Source: a virus. Taken from it: a stretch of 64,000 nt of DNA. Position numbers and translations under genes: made by a program. The stretch lies in IMG/VR virus record IMGVR_UViG_3300036845_000196, positions 1 through 64,000 of that record, one strand, 5' to 3'. Shown piece by piece: positions 55,208 through 62,898 of this stretch. Position 1 is the first letter of the stretch. Every line of letters begins with the position of its first letter. The notes below the pieces were generated by a model. It saw nothing but the letters and a program-made list of their open reading frames with translations. It was not told the origin of the DNA and ran no database searches.

Positions 55208-55459
55208 ATGACAATCCGCCGCGAAGGAAAACGTCCGCCGGTTATTTCATGTGACGGCTGCGGCGTCGTGGCAGACAAAACAAAGTTGGAGGGCTACGCC
55301 GTATTCAACTATGCCGCCCGATGGGACGAAGCCAAAGCGGCCGGATGGACCGCGGCGAGAAAACCGGAAGGCAAGGACTGGAATCATATCTGCCCGGACT
55401 GCTCATCACGAGCCCCTATGGCCGTAAAGCCCAAGCAGGACAATCGAGAGCCAAGGTAG
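55208..55459 (+). CDS. cassette gene: small Cys-cluster protein (83 aa)
   Basis: The coding region begins MTIRREGKRPPVISCDGCGV, with CDGC and a second pair (HICPDCSSR) forming a zinc-ribbon-like site. It resembles a small family I know from rhizobial phages (CDGCG...). Residues 70-83 (APMAVKPKQDNREPR) are encoded by the right repeat. It is the only gene within an inverted-repeat element of 337 bp. Confidence 0.6.
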   Translation: MTIRREGKRPPVISCDGCGVVADKTKLEGYAVFNYAARWDEAKAAGWTAARKPEGKDWNHICPDCSSRAPMAVKPKQDNREPR

Positions 55460-55469
55460 CCAAGCTACC
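55414..55469 (-). repeat. family-A boundary repeat, right copy of cassette 4
   Basis: About 56 bp; on the minus strand GGTAGCTTGGCTACCTTGG to TACGGCCATAG. Outer blocks conserved, centre diverged (GCCCAAGCAGGACAATCG). Ends ~15 bp before the next gene start. Confidence 0.75.
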
Positions 55470-55485
55470 GAATAAGGAGCGTAAC

Positions 55486-56364
55486 ATGCCAGCTACCCGA
55501 CACGGTTCAATCGGCTCGATGGTCGATGAGATTGTGGACCGCACCAACCATTCTCTGTTGGCGCAAGAACACGCCCGCCGCGTGGCCGACAAGTACATCC
55601 CGGCCGTGAACCGCGACGTGACGCGCAACGACAACGCGCCGCCAAGCGGCTTCGCCATCGCACAGGCCCAGGACACCACCACCGAGGTTTCAGCGTTCCT
55701 GAAAGAGACGCCCGCCGTGACCAGCCCCGCCGAGTGCAAGCAAGGCGACGCCTGGATTGAGCGCGTGCGAATTAACCTGCAATCAATGGAAGATGAGCGG
55801 AAGCCTCGTGTTGAGCCGCTGAACGCCCAACTCGCTGCGATCAACGAGCCCTACCGCCTGGTGCGCCAGCCGTTGGAGAAAATCTTCAACGAACTAAAGC
55901 GCCGCGTGACCGTGTTCAAGAACAAGATCGAGGCCGAGCGCGAAGCCGAAGCCGCGCGGGTGCGGCACGCCGCCGAGGAAGCCGCCCGCATCGCCGCCGA
56001 AGCTGCTGCTGCCGCCGATGATGCCGTGGCCTGCGCGGACGTTGGCGAGTGCACCGACGCGGGCGCCGCGATCTTCGAGGCCCACCAGGCCGAGCGCGAA
56101 GCCGGCAAGCTCGACCGCATGGCGTCGCGCGCCGAGAATTCCGTGTCCTATCGCAACGCCTCAATCGCTGGCGGCAAGGCGATGTCGATGCGTACCGTGA
56201 CGGTCATCAATATCGCCGATCCCGTCGCCGCCGTAAAGGCACTGTGCAGCAGCGGCGTGCCGGAGAAACTTGCGACCGCCATTCGCCAGTTGTCGGTCGC
56301 CTTTGAGGAAGCCTATGGCGTGCTGCCGGACGGCGTGACCAAAACCACAGAACGGAGAATGTAG
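55486..56364 (+). CDS. conserved phage early protein with Ala/Glu-rich coiled coil (292 aa)
   Basis: ATG at 55486 behind AAGGAGCGTAAC; the open frame extends far upstream through the cassette. Residues ~75-240 form a long coiled coil (SMEDERKPRVEPLNAQLAAI, RHAAEEAARIAAEAAAAADD) and the C-terminus is alpha/beta (GGKAMSMRTVTVINIADPVA). I recognise this pattern from an early protein common in rhizobial phages, often beside recombination genes; its biochemical role is unknown. Confidence 0.65.
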   Translation: MPATRHGSIGSMVDEIVDRTNHSLLAQEHARRVADKYIPAVNRDVTRNDNAPPSGFAIAQAQDTTTEVSAFLKETPAVTSPAECKQGDAWIERVRINLQSMEDERKPRVEPLNAQLAAINEPYRLVRQPLEKIFNELKRRVTVFKNKIEAEREAEAARVRHAAEEAARIAAEAAAAADDAVACADVGECTDAGAAIFEAHQAEREAGKLDRMASRAENSVSYRNASIAGGKAMSMRTVTVINIADPVAAVKALCSSGVPEKLATAIRQLSVAFEEAYGVLPDGVTKTTERRM

Positions 56365-56368
56365 GGTA

Positions 56369-56411
56369 TCACGAGAGAACGTTCGTGGGACTGGCACCGG
56401 ACTCGGTCAAC
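56369..56411 (-). repeat. family-B boundary element (B2 type)
   Basis: On the minus strand GTTGACCGAGTCCGG then TTCTCTCGTGA; on the plus strand TCACGAG through CGGACTCGGTCAAC, upstream of a 49-residue gene. Confidence 0.8.
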
Positions 56412-56429
56412 GGGATACAGGGGTTTAAG

Positions 56430-56579
56430 ATGACGCACGAAGGCGAAAGACTGGACCGCAAAATCAAACGGCTCGAACGCGATCTTGAGAAACCGATCAC
56501 ACCGGAATGGCGCCGCGCCACCCAAGAGGCCATCAACCACCTCAAGGCACAAAAGCATTCTTGGGAGCGGCCACACTGA
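56430..56579 (+). CDS. cassette-B gene: small charged helical protein (49 aa)
   Basis: ATG at 56430 with AGGGGTTTAAG upstream. MTHEGERLDRKIKRLERDLE is a charged coiled coil; the rest is helical. It is bounded by an inverted B2 element and a forward B3 element, as in the minus-strand block. An earlier start (MGLAPDSVNG) would read the element itself. Confidence 0.5.
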   Translation: MTHEGERLDRKIKRLERDLEKPITPEWRRATQEAINHLKAQKHSWERPH

Positions 56580-56583
56580 GATT

Positions 56584-56601
56584 GGGTGACCGCACTGAGA
56601 T
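56584..56601 (+). repeat. family-B boundary element (B3 type)
   Basis: GGGTGACCGCACTGAGATC, right boundary of the preceding small gene; same sequence as at 9938-9954 and 18288-18303. Confidence 0.8.
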
Positions 56602-56653
56602 CGTGCACCACCAGATAGAGAATGAGACCAACTAAACTAAACAGGAGCAAGCC

Positions 56654-57121
56654 ATGAACGCCGAACACGCCACAGTGACCGTGCAATACGTCAACCAGCC
56701 CAAGGGCGCCGCAGTGTCTGGGTCGATCAAGGACGCCAACGGCGATTACTATGGCGTGCACAAAAGCGCGCTCAATCGGTTCCAGGAAGGCGGCAAGTAC
56801 GAATTCGAATTCCGCACATCGGACTCCGGTTTCCGCAATGTCGATGTCAAGACAATCCAGCCGGTCATGAACGGCGGGACGCCACGCGGCCAGTACGAGG
56901 TGCACGAGCAGCGCCAGCCGGTTGCTGCAGCACCGCAGCCGCAAGCGGTTCGGCCGACACAGTACCGCCAGCCCGTGACGCCGGCAGAAGCCAAAAGCAT
57001 GTTTCGCACGTCCTGCGTGAACGCGGCCATCCAAAGCCGCCAGGTGGTGTTGACGCGCGACGGCATCGCGGCGTTGATCGTCGAGATTGACGCGGCATAT
57101 GATATGGCGGCGGGCGAATGA
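56654..57121 (+). CDS. OB-fold-like early protein, possible ssDNA-binding type (155 aa)
   Basis: Begins MNAEHATVTVQYVNQPKGAA and has an N-terminal beta region (SGSIKDANGDYYGVHKSALN) compatible with an OB-fold, a Pro/Gln-rich linker and a helical end (SMFRTSCVNAAIQSRQVVLT). The layout is similar to small phage SSB-like or hypothetical early proteins, but no exact family is assigned. Overlaps the next gene by ATGA. Confidence 0.5.
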   Translation: MNAEHATVTVQYVNQPKGAAVSGSIKDANGDYYGVHKSALNRFQEGGKYEFEFRTSDSGFRNVDVKTIQPVMNGGTPRGQYEVHEQRQPVAAAPQPQAVRPTQYRQPVTPAEAKSMFRTSCVNAAIQSRQVVLTRDGIAALIVEIDAAYDMAAGE

Positions 57122-57321
57122 CCGAGCGCCAAAAACAGGAAGCCCTCGACAGCATCGCCACCCGCATCGCGCGGGCCGAATACCGCGGGCTGCGTGCCAC
57201 GGCGCAATCATGGCGCGAGCTTTACACGACCGTTGCATTGCGGCCGGCGGGGGAGATAGTTATGGGGACGCAGTTGTTTGGTGGGACGGTGGAAAAGGTT
57301 AGTGTCACGAGGGTTTGTTAG
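57118..57321 (+). CDS. hypothetical basic protein (67 aa)
   Basis: ATGA overlap with the previous gene. Begins MTERQKQEALDSIATRIARA, a helical basic N-terminus, followed by a short beta part. The stop lies inside the following B2 element region (SVTRVC is translated from the start of it). Confidence 0.5.
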   Translation: MTERQKQEALDSIATRIARAEYRGLRATAQSWRELYTTVALRPAGEIVMGTQLFGGTVEKVSVTRVC

Positions 57322-57345
57322 TTTGAGCGGCCGGACTCGGTCAAC
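57304..57345 (-). repeat. family-B boundary element (B2 type)
   Basis: On the plus strand GTCACGAGGG through GGCCGGACTCGGTCAAC; upstream of the gene at 57364. No clear B3 partner at the gene's other end. Confidence 0.8.
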
Positions 57346-57363
57346 GATACACAGGGGTTCAAG

Positions 57364-57636
57364 ATGGGCGATCACAGGCCGAAAATCACTGCCGACTTTG
57401 AAATGCACGGCCATAAAGCGCACTACGACTATGGCTGGTGCAATTGGAGTGACAATGGCGACGGGATAGATCAACGCATTGTTGATTGGTTCCGCGAACA
57501 AGTCGAGATTGCCATGAACAAATACCACGAACGAGTCCACGAGTCCCAACGTGAACAACGCCAGCGCGACGATGAACAACGGGATCGCGCGGAATTTGCG
57601 CGCCTCAAAGCAAAATTTGATACAGAGCGCAAGTGA
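57364..57636 (+). CDS. hypothetical charged helical protein (90 aa)
   Basis: ATG preceded by AGGGGTTCAAG. The first 45 residues are His/Trp/Asp-rich (HGHKAHYDYGWCNWSDNGDG), which could bind metal; the rest is a highly charged helix (QREQRQRDDEQRDRAEFARL). Its context mirrors the 49-residue cassette-B gene. Downstream, 57637-57669 contains a degenerate CCTCATGACCC that resembles the end of a family-B element. Confidence 0.5.
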   Translation: MGDHRPKITADFEMHGHKAHYDYGWCNWSDNGDGIDQRIVDWFREQVEIAMNKYHERVHESQREQRQRDDEQRDRAEFARLKAKFDTERK

Positions 57637-57669
57637 CCTTCCCAGCGCAACGGACGCGAAGGACGCCTC

Positions 57670-57804
57670 ATGACCCAAAACCCCTTCATCTTCCCGGAAC
57701 GCTCCATGCTCAACCTCCTGTTCGGCATCGTCGTCCCCGTTTCAACCCTAGTCGGCTGCATCGCCGCCGTGGCATATTATCTGATCATGGGACACACCCT
57801 ATGA
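57670..57804 (+). CDS. small membrane protein (44 aa)
   Basis: Begins MTQNPFIFPERSMLNLLFGI and has one transmembrane segment (FGIVVPVSTLVGCIAAVAYY). Its stop shares bases with the ATG of the HNH-like nuclease (CTATGA). Ribosome site is weak; coupling supports it. Confidence 0.45.
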   Translation: MTQNPFIFPERSMLNLLFGIVVPVSTLVGCIAAVAYYLIMGHTL

Positions 57805-58241
57805 AACACCACCCGCAGCGAATCTCCCCCATCGCCCAGCCGAACGAATTGGCCAAGCGCCTTCCCGGCACCACGGCGCGCATCCGCCTGCGGGATACCG
57901 GCGACCGGGACGAAACCTACCTGGCGCTGATCCGGCAATGCCCCTGCCTCAAGTGCGGCCTTGATCCATGTTGCGAAGCGGCCCACGTGAGATTCAATTC
58001 AGGCGCCTTCAACAAGCACAACGGCATGGGCAAGAAGCCGGCGGACAGATTCGCGGTACCTCTCTGCCCCCAGGATCATCGCGAGTCCAACGACAGCCAG
58101 CACAAAGTCGGCGAGCAAGCGTTCTGGCATTACATCGGTATAAACCCGCTGTTGACCGCAACGAGACTCTATGCAGCGCGCGGCGATTTGGTTAAGATGC
58201 GGGCCATCGTGATTCAGACCATCGCGGAGCGGCAGACATGA
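57801..58241 (+). CDS. HNH-like / DUF968-type recombination nuclease (146 aa)
   Basis: The core CPCLKCGLDPCCEAAHVRFN, then KKPADRFAVPLCPQDHRESN with QHKVGEQAFWHYIGINP, matches the HNH-like YbcO/DUF968 family of phage recombination nucleases: two Cys pairs, the AAHVR His and a second His. Probably a structure-specific or nicking nuclease for phage recombination or replication; substrate inferred from family. ATGA overlap with the next small membrane gene. Confidence 0.7.
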   Translation: MKHHPQRISPIAQPNELAKRLPGTTARIRLRDTGDRDETYLALIRQCPCLKCGLDPCCEAAHVRFNSGAFNKHNGMGKKPADRFAVPLCPQDHRESNDSQHKVGEQAFWHYIGINPLLTATRLYAARGDLVKMRAIVIQTIAERQT

Positions 58242-58360
58242 TCGGACGCGCCGTCTTGTTGCTGATCCTGGTGAGCGTCGCGATCGCGCTGGCAAGCCTC
58301 AACGGCATCGGACACTATCGCGCGCTGCAATATCAGGATGTGCATCGGGATCGCCATTGA
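58238..58360 (+). CDS. small membrane protein (40 aa)
   Basis: Begins MIGRAVLLLILVSVAIALAS with one transmembrane helix, then a polar His-rich end. ATG overlaps the previous stop (ATGA). Unknown function; one of three tiny membrane proteins in this early segment. Confidence 0.5.
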   Translation: MIGRAVLLLILVSVAIALASLNGIGHYRALQYQDVHRDRH

Positions 58361-58397
58361 AGCCGAAACGCAAATGATTGATTAGGGAGAATGAAAA

Positions 58398-58562
58398 ATG
58401 CCTTTCGCCGGTGCATTCCTTTTCGTGATTTTGGTCGCGGCTTGGGTGCTTTTCTGGGCTGACCGCTCCATTACCGTCGAGAATGAGTTGCAGTCCAAGG
58501 CTTGTATGTTTTTGGCGTTCCTGCCGGGTTTTTGTTTGTTGGCAGCAATGCTTTCGCACTAA
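58398..58562 (+). CDS. two-helix small membrane protein (54 aa)
   Basis: ATG at 58398 behind TAGGGAGAATGAAAA. Two hydrophobic stretches, FAGAFLFVILVAAWVLFWAD and CMFLAFLPGFCLLAAML, with a short turn. Same leader (TTAGGGAGAATG) precedes the gene at 62640. Function unknown. Confidence 0.5.
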   Translation: MPFAGAFLFVILVAAWVLFWADRSITVENELQSKACMFLAFLPGFCLLAAMLSH

Positions 58563-58578
58563 CCAAGGCTGACTGCTA

Positions 58579-58833
58579 ATGAAATTTGCCCCGGTCCACA
58601 CGCTCGACGACCTGGATAGCCTCGACGATACCGAGATGCAGGAGGGCTATCTATCGGCCGAGCGTGGCGACCCGGAACCCGGTGAGAACCGAGGTCGCGC
58701 TTACTGGCACGGCTGGCGCTGCAGGATGATGGACTACCACGAACTTCCGATTGACCGTGGCCACATGAAACTCGTGGACGAGTGGGTGAAGCGTGAAGGC
58801 GAGCGCCGCGCGTTATCCCAAACGAGAACTTAA
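58579..58833 (+). CDS. Rmf/CrpP-like small protein (84 aa)
   Basis: The segment EGYLSAERGDPEPGENRGRA then YWHGWRCRMMDY follows the EGYxxGxxGxPxxxNRxRSYWHGW pattern of ribosome-modulation-factor/CrpP-like phage proteins. The role of phage members is unknown (ribosome or stress-related in RMF itself). It is in a run of small early genes behind the HNH-like nuclease. Confidence 0.6.
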   Translation: MKFAPVHTLDDLDSLDDTEMQEGYLSAERGDPEPGENRGRAYWHGWRCRMMDYHELPIDRGHMKLVDEWVKREGERRALSQTRT

Positions 58834-58835
58834 CG

Positions 58836-59135
58836 ATGACGGAAACGCTACGAGACCCGGTTGAGCATCAGGAGTTCGTGGACGGCAAACGCCGAAAGCG
58901 AATGGATGAGATCGACCGTCAGCCGCCGGCTATCCGCGCCTGCGTTCATGAATACGGCTGGTCCGTCGTGCGCGCCTGTCTCGATCTTGGGATCAGGGAG
59001 CCGCGCCACATCCGGCATCTGGTGGAAACGGTGTTGAACGAATTTAGCCCGACGCGAGGAAGCTTTGCCTCCCAAGGCATCCGTACACAGCTTCTTGCGC
59101 CGCCCGCGGTTACTGGGGAAGAACGCAAGCCATGA
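58836..59135 (+). CDS. hypothetical helical protein (99 aa)
   Basis: Begins MTETLRDPVEHQEFVDGKRR. Region CVHEYGWSVVRACLDLGIRE, then PRHIRHLVETVLNEF, is a compact helical domain reminiscent of small DNA-binding or anti-repressor proteins. Stop overlaps the next ATG by 4 bases. No family recognised. Confidence 0.55.
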   Translation: MTETLRDPVEHQEFVDGKRRKRMDEIDRQPPAIRACVHEYGWSVVRACLDLGIREPRHIRHLVETVLNEFSPTRGSFASQGIRTQLLAPPAVTGEERKP

Positions 59136-59365
59136 AGTGGGATCGATCATACGGCGGAGGACATGCTTACGAAAGCGAAGATGGTGGAATTAAATTCCAA
59201 ATCTGGAAGTCAAACGATGCAGGCTTCGGCCTGACTGCCCGCCGTATATCGGATGGAAAGAATCTTACGAGCTCGCCGTCGATTGCTTGGTGCCGCACCA
59301 AAAAGCGGTGCGTCGCGTATGCTGAGAAAATTCTTAGAATACAGTTGGCGCTAACTAGGACGTAG
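59132..59365 (+). CDS. hypothetical beta-rich protein (77 aa)
   Basis: Begins MKWDRSYGGGHAYESEDGGI and alternates strands with KFQIWKSNDAGFGLTARRIS. One Cys-containing late segment (AWCRTKKRCVAYAEK). ATGA overlap with the previous gene. No family recognised. Confidence 0.5.
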   Translation: MKWDRSYGGGHAYESEDGGIKFQIWKSNDAGFGLTARRISDGKNLTSSPSIAWCRTKKRCVAYAEKILRIQLALTRT

Positions 59366-59404
59366 GGCAAAACCCCAGCTGTAACAATTCGTGATAATAG
59401 CCTA

Positions 59405-59433
59405 TTGACATATCCGCGAATATGCGAAATTGT
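59405..59433 (+). promoter_or_regulatory. possible plus-strand promoter
   Basis: A perfect TTGACA at 59405-59410 with a 17-bp spacer, but the -10 (AATTGT) matches only 3 of 6. It lies in the short gap before the gene at 59439. Confidence 0.3.
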
Positions 59434-59438
59434 AGGAC

Positions 59439-59960
59439 ATGCCAAGGCGACCAGGAAACCACGGACGGTTTATCCCTCGGGATCGCAAGTTGCTTCGGCG
59501 GTTGTATTGGAAGGAGCAAAGGACGCTGACGGAACTCGCAGCGATGTTCGATGTAACCCACAAATCAGTCCATCGTGTTTTTGAGCAACTGGGAATCACC
59601 ACGCGCTCAAAATCCAAAAAAATAAATCGGGGCTGCATCGAATGTGGCAAAAGAGTTTTCCTAGTCTGGCACGCCAAACATCGTGTTTGGTATGGTAGAC
59701 GATGTAAGTCTCACTGGAACAAACATCGAGCGGCCTTGGCTAAAGCGGAGTTCAACAGGCCGGGCGCACGAGAGAAAAAACAGGCCCACATGCGGCGTTG
59801 GTATCTCTCAGGTCCCATAAACCCCAAAGGAGAAAGACAGTGGCTCAGAAAAAGTCGTCACACGCTGCGAACCCTCAAGCGCGAGTTACAAAAGCCAAGC
59901 CTCGATCGGCTGGCCTTGCAGAACACGGCGTCCAAACTGGATCGCAGTTTGCGCGCTTGA
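59439..59960 (+). CDS. HTH-plus-zinc-type DNA-binding protein (173 aa)
   Basis: ATG follows GTAGGAC. The N-terminal ~55 residues hold a helix-turn-helix pattern (LYWKEQRTLTELAAMFDVTH, KSVHRVFEQLGITT). Then GCIECGKRVFLVWHAKHRVW with RRCKSHW offers a Cys/His metal site. Resembles transposase/HNH-associated DNA-binding proteins without the catalytic HNH. The C-terminal 40 codons overlap the next gene in another frame. Confidence 0.55.
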   Translation: MPRRPGNHGRFIPRDRKLLRRLYWKEQRTLTELAAMFDVTHKSVHRVFEQLGITTRSKSKKINRGCIECGKRVFLVWHAKHRVWYGRRCKSHWNKHRAALAKAEFNRPGAREKKQAHMRRWYLSGPINPKGERQWLRKSRHTLRTLKRELQKPSLDRLALQNTASKLDRSLRA

Positions 59961-60133
59961 TGTCTGCGCTGATGAGCGACATCATCGCTGGGCGAGTTAC
60001 GCCAGCGGTTGGCAACGCTGCGTGCAACGCTGGCGGCAAACTACTCAAGGTCGTCGAAATGCAGTACAAGTACGGCACGCAGAGTGGCAACCAAGGCGAC
60101 CGTATCCTCACGCTGGCGCCAGCCGAAGGTTAA
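59840..60133 (+). CDS. hypothetical protein (97 aa), GTG start
   Basis: The GTG at 59840 has a strong AAGGAG 8 bases upstream. Begins VAQKKSSHAANPQARVTKAK, a basic N-terminus, then SGSQFARLMSALMSDIIAGR and VGNAACNAGGKLLKVVEMQY, typical of small DNA-binding proteins with ~65-residue helical cores. It overlaps 59439-59960 by 121 bp, so one of the two C-termini or starts may be shorter than annotated. Confidence 0.6.
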   Translation: MAQKKSSHAANPQARVTKAKPRSAGLAEHGVQTGSQFARLMSALMSDIIAGRVTPAVGNAACNAGGKLLKVVEMQYKYGTQSGNQGDRILTLAPAEG

Positions 60134-60137
60134 GCCA

Positions 60138-60332
60138 ATGACGCCGGACGATGTCCGAACCATGCTGCGGCGCGCCTGTCGAGAGGCAGGCGCCGCCGTG
60201 TCCTGGGCTAAGGCCCACAAACTATCGCCGGCCTATGTCAGTGACGTTCTAAATGGTCGCCGCGATCCTGGGCCGGCAATATGCGACGCGCTCGGCATTG
60301 AGGCCGAGATGACGTATCGGAAATCAAAATGA
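60138..60332 (+). CDS. small XRE-type HTH regulator (64 aa)
   Basis: ATG at 60138. Contains MLRRACREAGAAVSWAKAHK, then LSPAYVSDVLNGRRDPGPAI, a clear XRE helix-turn-helix. It overlaps the integrase start by ATGA, an arrangement typical of excisionase or directionality-type or repressor-type neighbours of integrases. Role inferred from position. Confidence 0.7.
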   Translation: MTPDDVRTMLRRACREAGAAVSWAKAHKLSPAYVSDVLNGRRDPGPAICDALGIEAEMTYRKSK

Positions 60333-61336
60333 CCCTCTCCGACCTCATAGCCGCCTACCGGAGCGACCCGGATTCGTCCTACCGCAAGCTTCGCTTCCGG
60401 TCGCGCCAGCACATGGATGGTCTCTGCGGCAGGATTGACGCCGACTACGGCACTGTCGAGATCGCCGACATTCGAGGGCGCCAGCTTCGCCGCTGGCACG
60501 AAGATTGGATTGTGGCCGTCAAGGCGAAGCGCCCGACCGACCCGCACGCGGGCATCACCATGGCGCACGGCCTTATGGGAATGCTGCGGACGCTCGTAGG
60601 CTTCGGCTTCACAATCCTCGAAAACGAGGACTGCGGCAAAGTCTCGATGCTACTGCATGGCCTCAAGTTTGAAATGGCCAAGCCGCGCACTGTCGTTCTG
60701 AGCGTTGGCCAAGTGATCGCCGTTCGCCGCATGGCACACGCAATGGGGCGTCACTCTGTCGCCTTGGCGCAGGCCCTCCAATTTGAGGGAACTCTACGGC
60801 AAAAGGACATTATCGGCGAGTTTGTTCCAGTCACTGAGCCGGGCCGCAACTATCTGGTCACCAAAGACGGATGGAAATGGCTTCGTGGCATCCGCTGGGA
60901 AGAAATCGACACCGAGCTTGTGCTTCGCCATGTCACGTCGAAGCGCCAGAAGGAAATCGAGATAGACCTGAAACTCGCGCCGATGGTCCTTGAGGAATTG
61001 CAGGACAAGTTCGGCTTGATGTCGGAACTGCCGCGACGCGGCCCCGTCATCATTTCCGAGCACAGCGGGCTTCCCTACACCGCGCCATCTTTCCGCTATC
61101 TCTGGCGCACGATCGCTCGCGCCGCTGGTATCCCCGATGACGTGCGCAATATGGACACGCGCGCCGGCGCGATCACCGAGGCGACGGATGCTGGCGCGCC
61201 GCTTGAGCTTGTGCGCCATGCGGCAACGCACAGCGATGTCTCCACGACGGGGCGCTATTCGCGTGGTGCGCCGGCCAAGACTGCGGAAGTCATGAGAATG
61301 CGCGTTGCGGCGCGGCAGCAGCAAGAGGTGGCGTGA
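60329..61336 (+). CDS. int: tyrosine recombinase / phage integrase (335 aa)
   Basis: N-terminal core-binding domain (residues ~1-125) and C-terminal catalytic domain. Visible catalytic residues: Arg in LQFEGTLRQKD, Lys/Arg segment in SKRQKEIEIDL, Arg in MDTRAGAITEA, His in RHAATHSDVSTT and Tyr in GRYSRG. The HxxR box reads M-D-T-R, lacking its usual His, as I recall from other rhizobial phage integrases. It would catalyse integration and excision; attachment site not seen. Partners: the small XRE gene just upstream. Confidence 0.8.
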   Translation: MTLSDLIAAYRSDPDSSYRKLRFRSRQHMDGLCGRIDADYGTVEIADIRGRQLRRWHEDWIVAVKAKRPTDPHAGITMAHGLMGMLRTLVGFGFTILENEDCGKVSMLLHGLKFEMAKPRTVVLSVGQVIAVRRMAHAMGRHSVALAQALQFEGTLRQKDIIGEFVPVTEPGRNYLVTKDGWKWLRGIRWEEIDTELVLRHVTSKRQKEIEIDLKLAPMVLEELQDKFGLMSELPRRGPVIISEHSGLPYTAPSFRYLWRTIARAAGIPDDVRNMDTRAGAITEATDAGAPLELVRHAATHSDVSTTGRYSRGAPAKTAEVMRMRVAARQQQEVA

Positions 61337-61509
61337 TGGAGCAATTGAATGAATTTTTGGAATCAGATCGGCAGTGGCCGCGTCATCTGCGTATCGAACA
61401 TGCTCGATACGAGCTGCGCCGGGCAAGTGCGGCTGCTACTCAGGCGCAATGCGTAGAACAGCAAACTTTTTGGCACGCCGTGCTAAAAGCAAACGGCTTT
61501 TACGACTAG
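61336..61509 (+). CDS. small hypothetical protein (57 aa)
   Basis: ATG at 61336 shares the last base of the integrase stop. Begins MEQLNEFLESDRQWPRHLRI; helical throughout and ends with HAVLKANGFYD. No family recognised. A possible excisionase-sized protein, but no HTH evidence. Confidence 0.5.
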   Translation: MEQLNEFLESDRQWPRHLRIEHARYELRRASAAATQAQCVEQQTFWHAVLKANGFYD

Positions 61510-61538
61510 CGTAATTCGGTCATTAGCGCGGACGGAAA

Positions 61539-61694
61539 ATGGAAAAGATCATTACCAGCTTCATCTACCCGCCGATCCCAATCCGGCAGTTCGACTGGTG
61601 CGCGCACTACGACAATTACGAGCCTGGATGCCCAATGGGCCACGGGGCGACCGAGCAAGAGGCCATCGAGGATTTAAAGAGCCAAGATGAGTAG
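61539..61694 (+). CDS. small hypothetical protein (51 aa)
   Basis: ATG at 61539 with ACGGAAA upstream. Begins MEKIITSFIYPPIPIRQFDW and ends HGATEQEAIEDLKSQDE, a C-terminal pattern I have seen in several tiny early phage proteins (HGxTxEEAIxDL). The stop overlaps the next gene start by 8 bases. Confidence 0.5.
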   Translation: MEKIITSFIYPPIPIRQFDWCAHYDNYEPGCPMGHGATEQEAIEDLKSQDE

Positions 61695-62421
61695 CCGGCG
61701 CACCATAGTTTGGTTTTCCTGTGGGGCGGCGTCCGCCGTAGCAGCCAAGCTATGCCCAGAGGCGCAGCCGGTCTATTGCGAGACTGGCGCAGAGCATCCT
61801 GACAATGCCCGCTTTCTAGCCGACTGCGAGCGATGGTTGGGGCGTGCCGTAGAGCGCATCGCATCGGACAAATACGCCGACACTTGGGCGGTGTGGGAAA
61901 AGACCCGCTATCTCGCCGGCATTGACGGCGCCCGCTGCACCATAGAGCTAAAGGTCAAGCCCCGGCTGGCCTTCCAGCGCCCCGACGATATTCATGTGTT
62001 CGGCTACACGGCTGACGGTCCCGATTGCGACCGCGCCGACCGTCTCCGCGCTGCATACCCCGAATTGACCATCAAGACGCCGCTGGTTGAGCGCGGCGTG
62101 ACTAAGGCCGCCTGTATCGACATGGTGCGCCGGGCTGGCATAGAGCCGCCGCCGCTCTACGCAATGGGCTTCCAGAACAATAACTGCCTACCCTGCGTCA
62201 AGGCGACCAGCCCCGCCTATTGGGCGCTGGTGCGCAAATGTTTCCCCGACAAGTTCGAGCGCATGGCCAAGCTGTCACGCTCACTCGATGTGAGGCTATG
62301 TCGCCTCGGCGGCGAGCGGTCCTTTATTGACGAGATACCGGCCGACTATCCGACCACAAATCCGATCCAGCCCTCATGCGATTTTCTCTGCCACATAGCC
62401 GAGACGGAGTTTGCAACATGA
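61687..62421 (+). CDS. PP-loop ATP-pyrophosphatase, PAPS-reductase-like (244 aa)
   Basis: The N-terminus TIVWFSCGAASAVAAKLCPE is an SxGxxSxV-type PP-loop of the PAPS reductase/DndC-like superfamily, followed by VYCETGAEHPDNARFLADCE. Cys residues (ARCTIELK, NCLPCVKAT, LCHIAE) may hold a metal. Such genes occur in many phages, sometimes in DNA modification settings; the substrate is unknown. ATGA overlap with the following Cys-rich gene. Confidence 0.7.
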   Translation: MSSRRTIVWFSCGAASAVAAKLCPEAQPVYCETGAEHPDNARFLADCERWLGRAVERIASDKYADTWAVWEKTRYLAGIDGARCTIELKVKPRLAFQRPDDIHVFGYTADGPDCDRADRLRAAYPELTIKTPLVERGVTKAACIDMVRRAGIEPPPLYAMGFQNNNCLPCVKATSPAYWALVRKCFPDKFERMAKLSRSLDVRLCRLGGERSFIDEIPADYPTTNPIQPSCDFLCHIAETEFAT

Positions 62422-62627
62422 ACGCCTGTCGAGAGTGCCGATTCTTCGATGACGAGTGGGGATTTCAGTGTCGGCATCCGCAGATAATTGTTCCCGACGC
62501 TATCCACGGCGCCGTGATGCAGGGCTGTCGCGAGGCGCGCAAAACGGAGCCATGTGGGCCAGATGGAAAGTTGTGGGAGCGTCGGCAATCCGTACTTTCT
62601 CGTCTAGCAGCCCTAGTTGTGCATTAG
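62418..62627 (+). CDS. Cys-rich small protein (69 aa)
   Basis: ATG at 62418 overlaps the previous stop. MNACRECRFFDDEWGFQCRH contains C-x2-C and C-x8-C, and QGCREARKTEPCGPDGK adds two more. A zinc-binding or Fe-S fold is likely. It is coupled to the PP-loop gene, which suggests they act together. No family name assigned. Confidence 0.55.
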   Translation: MNACRECRFFDDEWGFQCRHPQIIVPDAIHGAVMQGCREARKTEPCGPDGKLWERRQSVLSRLAALVVH

Positions 62628-62639
62628 GGAGAATGGAAA

Positions 62640-62885
62640 ATGACGACGGCCACGGAACTGTACAAGCGAGACCGAGACGCTATCGATCAACGCATTTTTG
62701 AGCAAATGATGGAAGCGTTCTGGAAGCGATGGGCGCCGGACGACAAATACGAGGCGGCCACCTTCCATGCCGAGCTTTCATCGCTCATTCGGCGCGTCTA
62801 CATCGACGCCCAGGAGCCTCTTTCGAAGCAGATCATGGCGATAATGTCGGCGATGCCGATACCATTCAACCTAACCGCTCCTTAA
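62640..62885 (+). CDS. hypothetical helical protein (81 aa)
   Basis: ATG at 62640 behind TTAGGGAGAATGGAAA, the same leader as at 58398. Begins MTTATELYKRDRDAIDQRIF; amphipathic helices throughout (HAELSSLIRRVYIDAQEPLS). No family recognised. Confidence 0.55.
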   Translation: MTTATELYKRDRDAIDQRIFEQMMEAFWKRWAPDDKYEAATFHAELSSLIRRVYIDAQEPLSKQIMAIMSAMPIPFNLTAP

Positions 62886-62898
62886 TGCCGAGAGAAAA

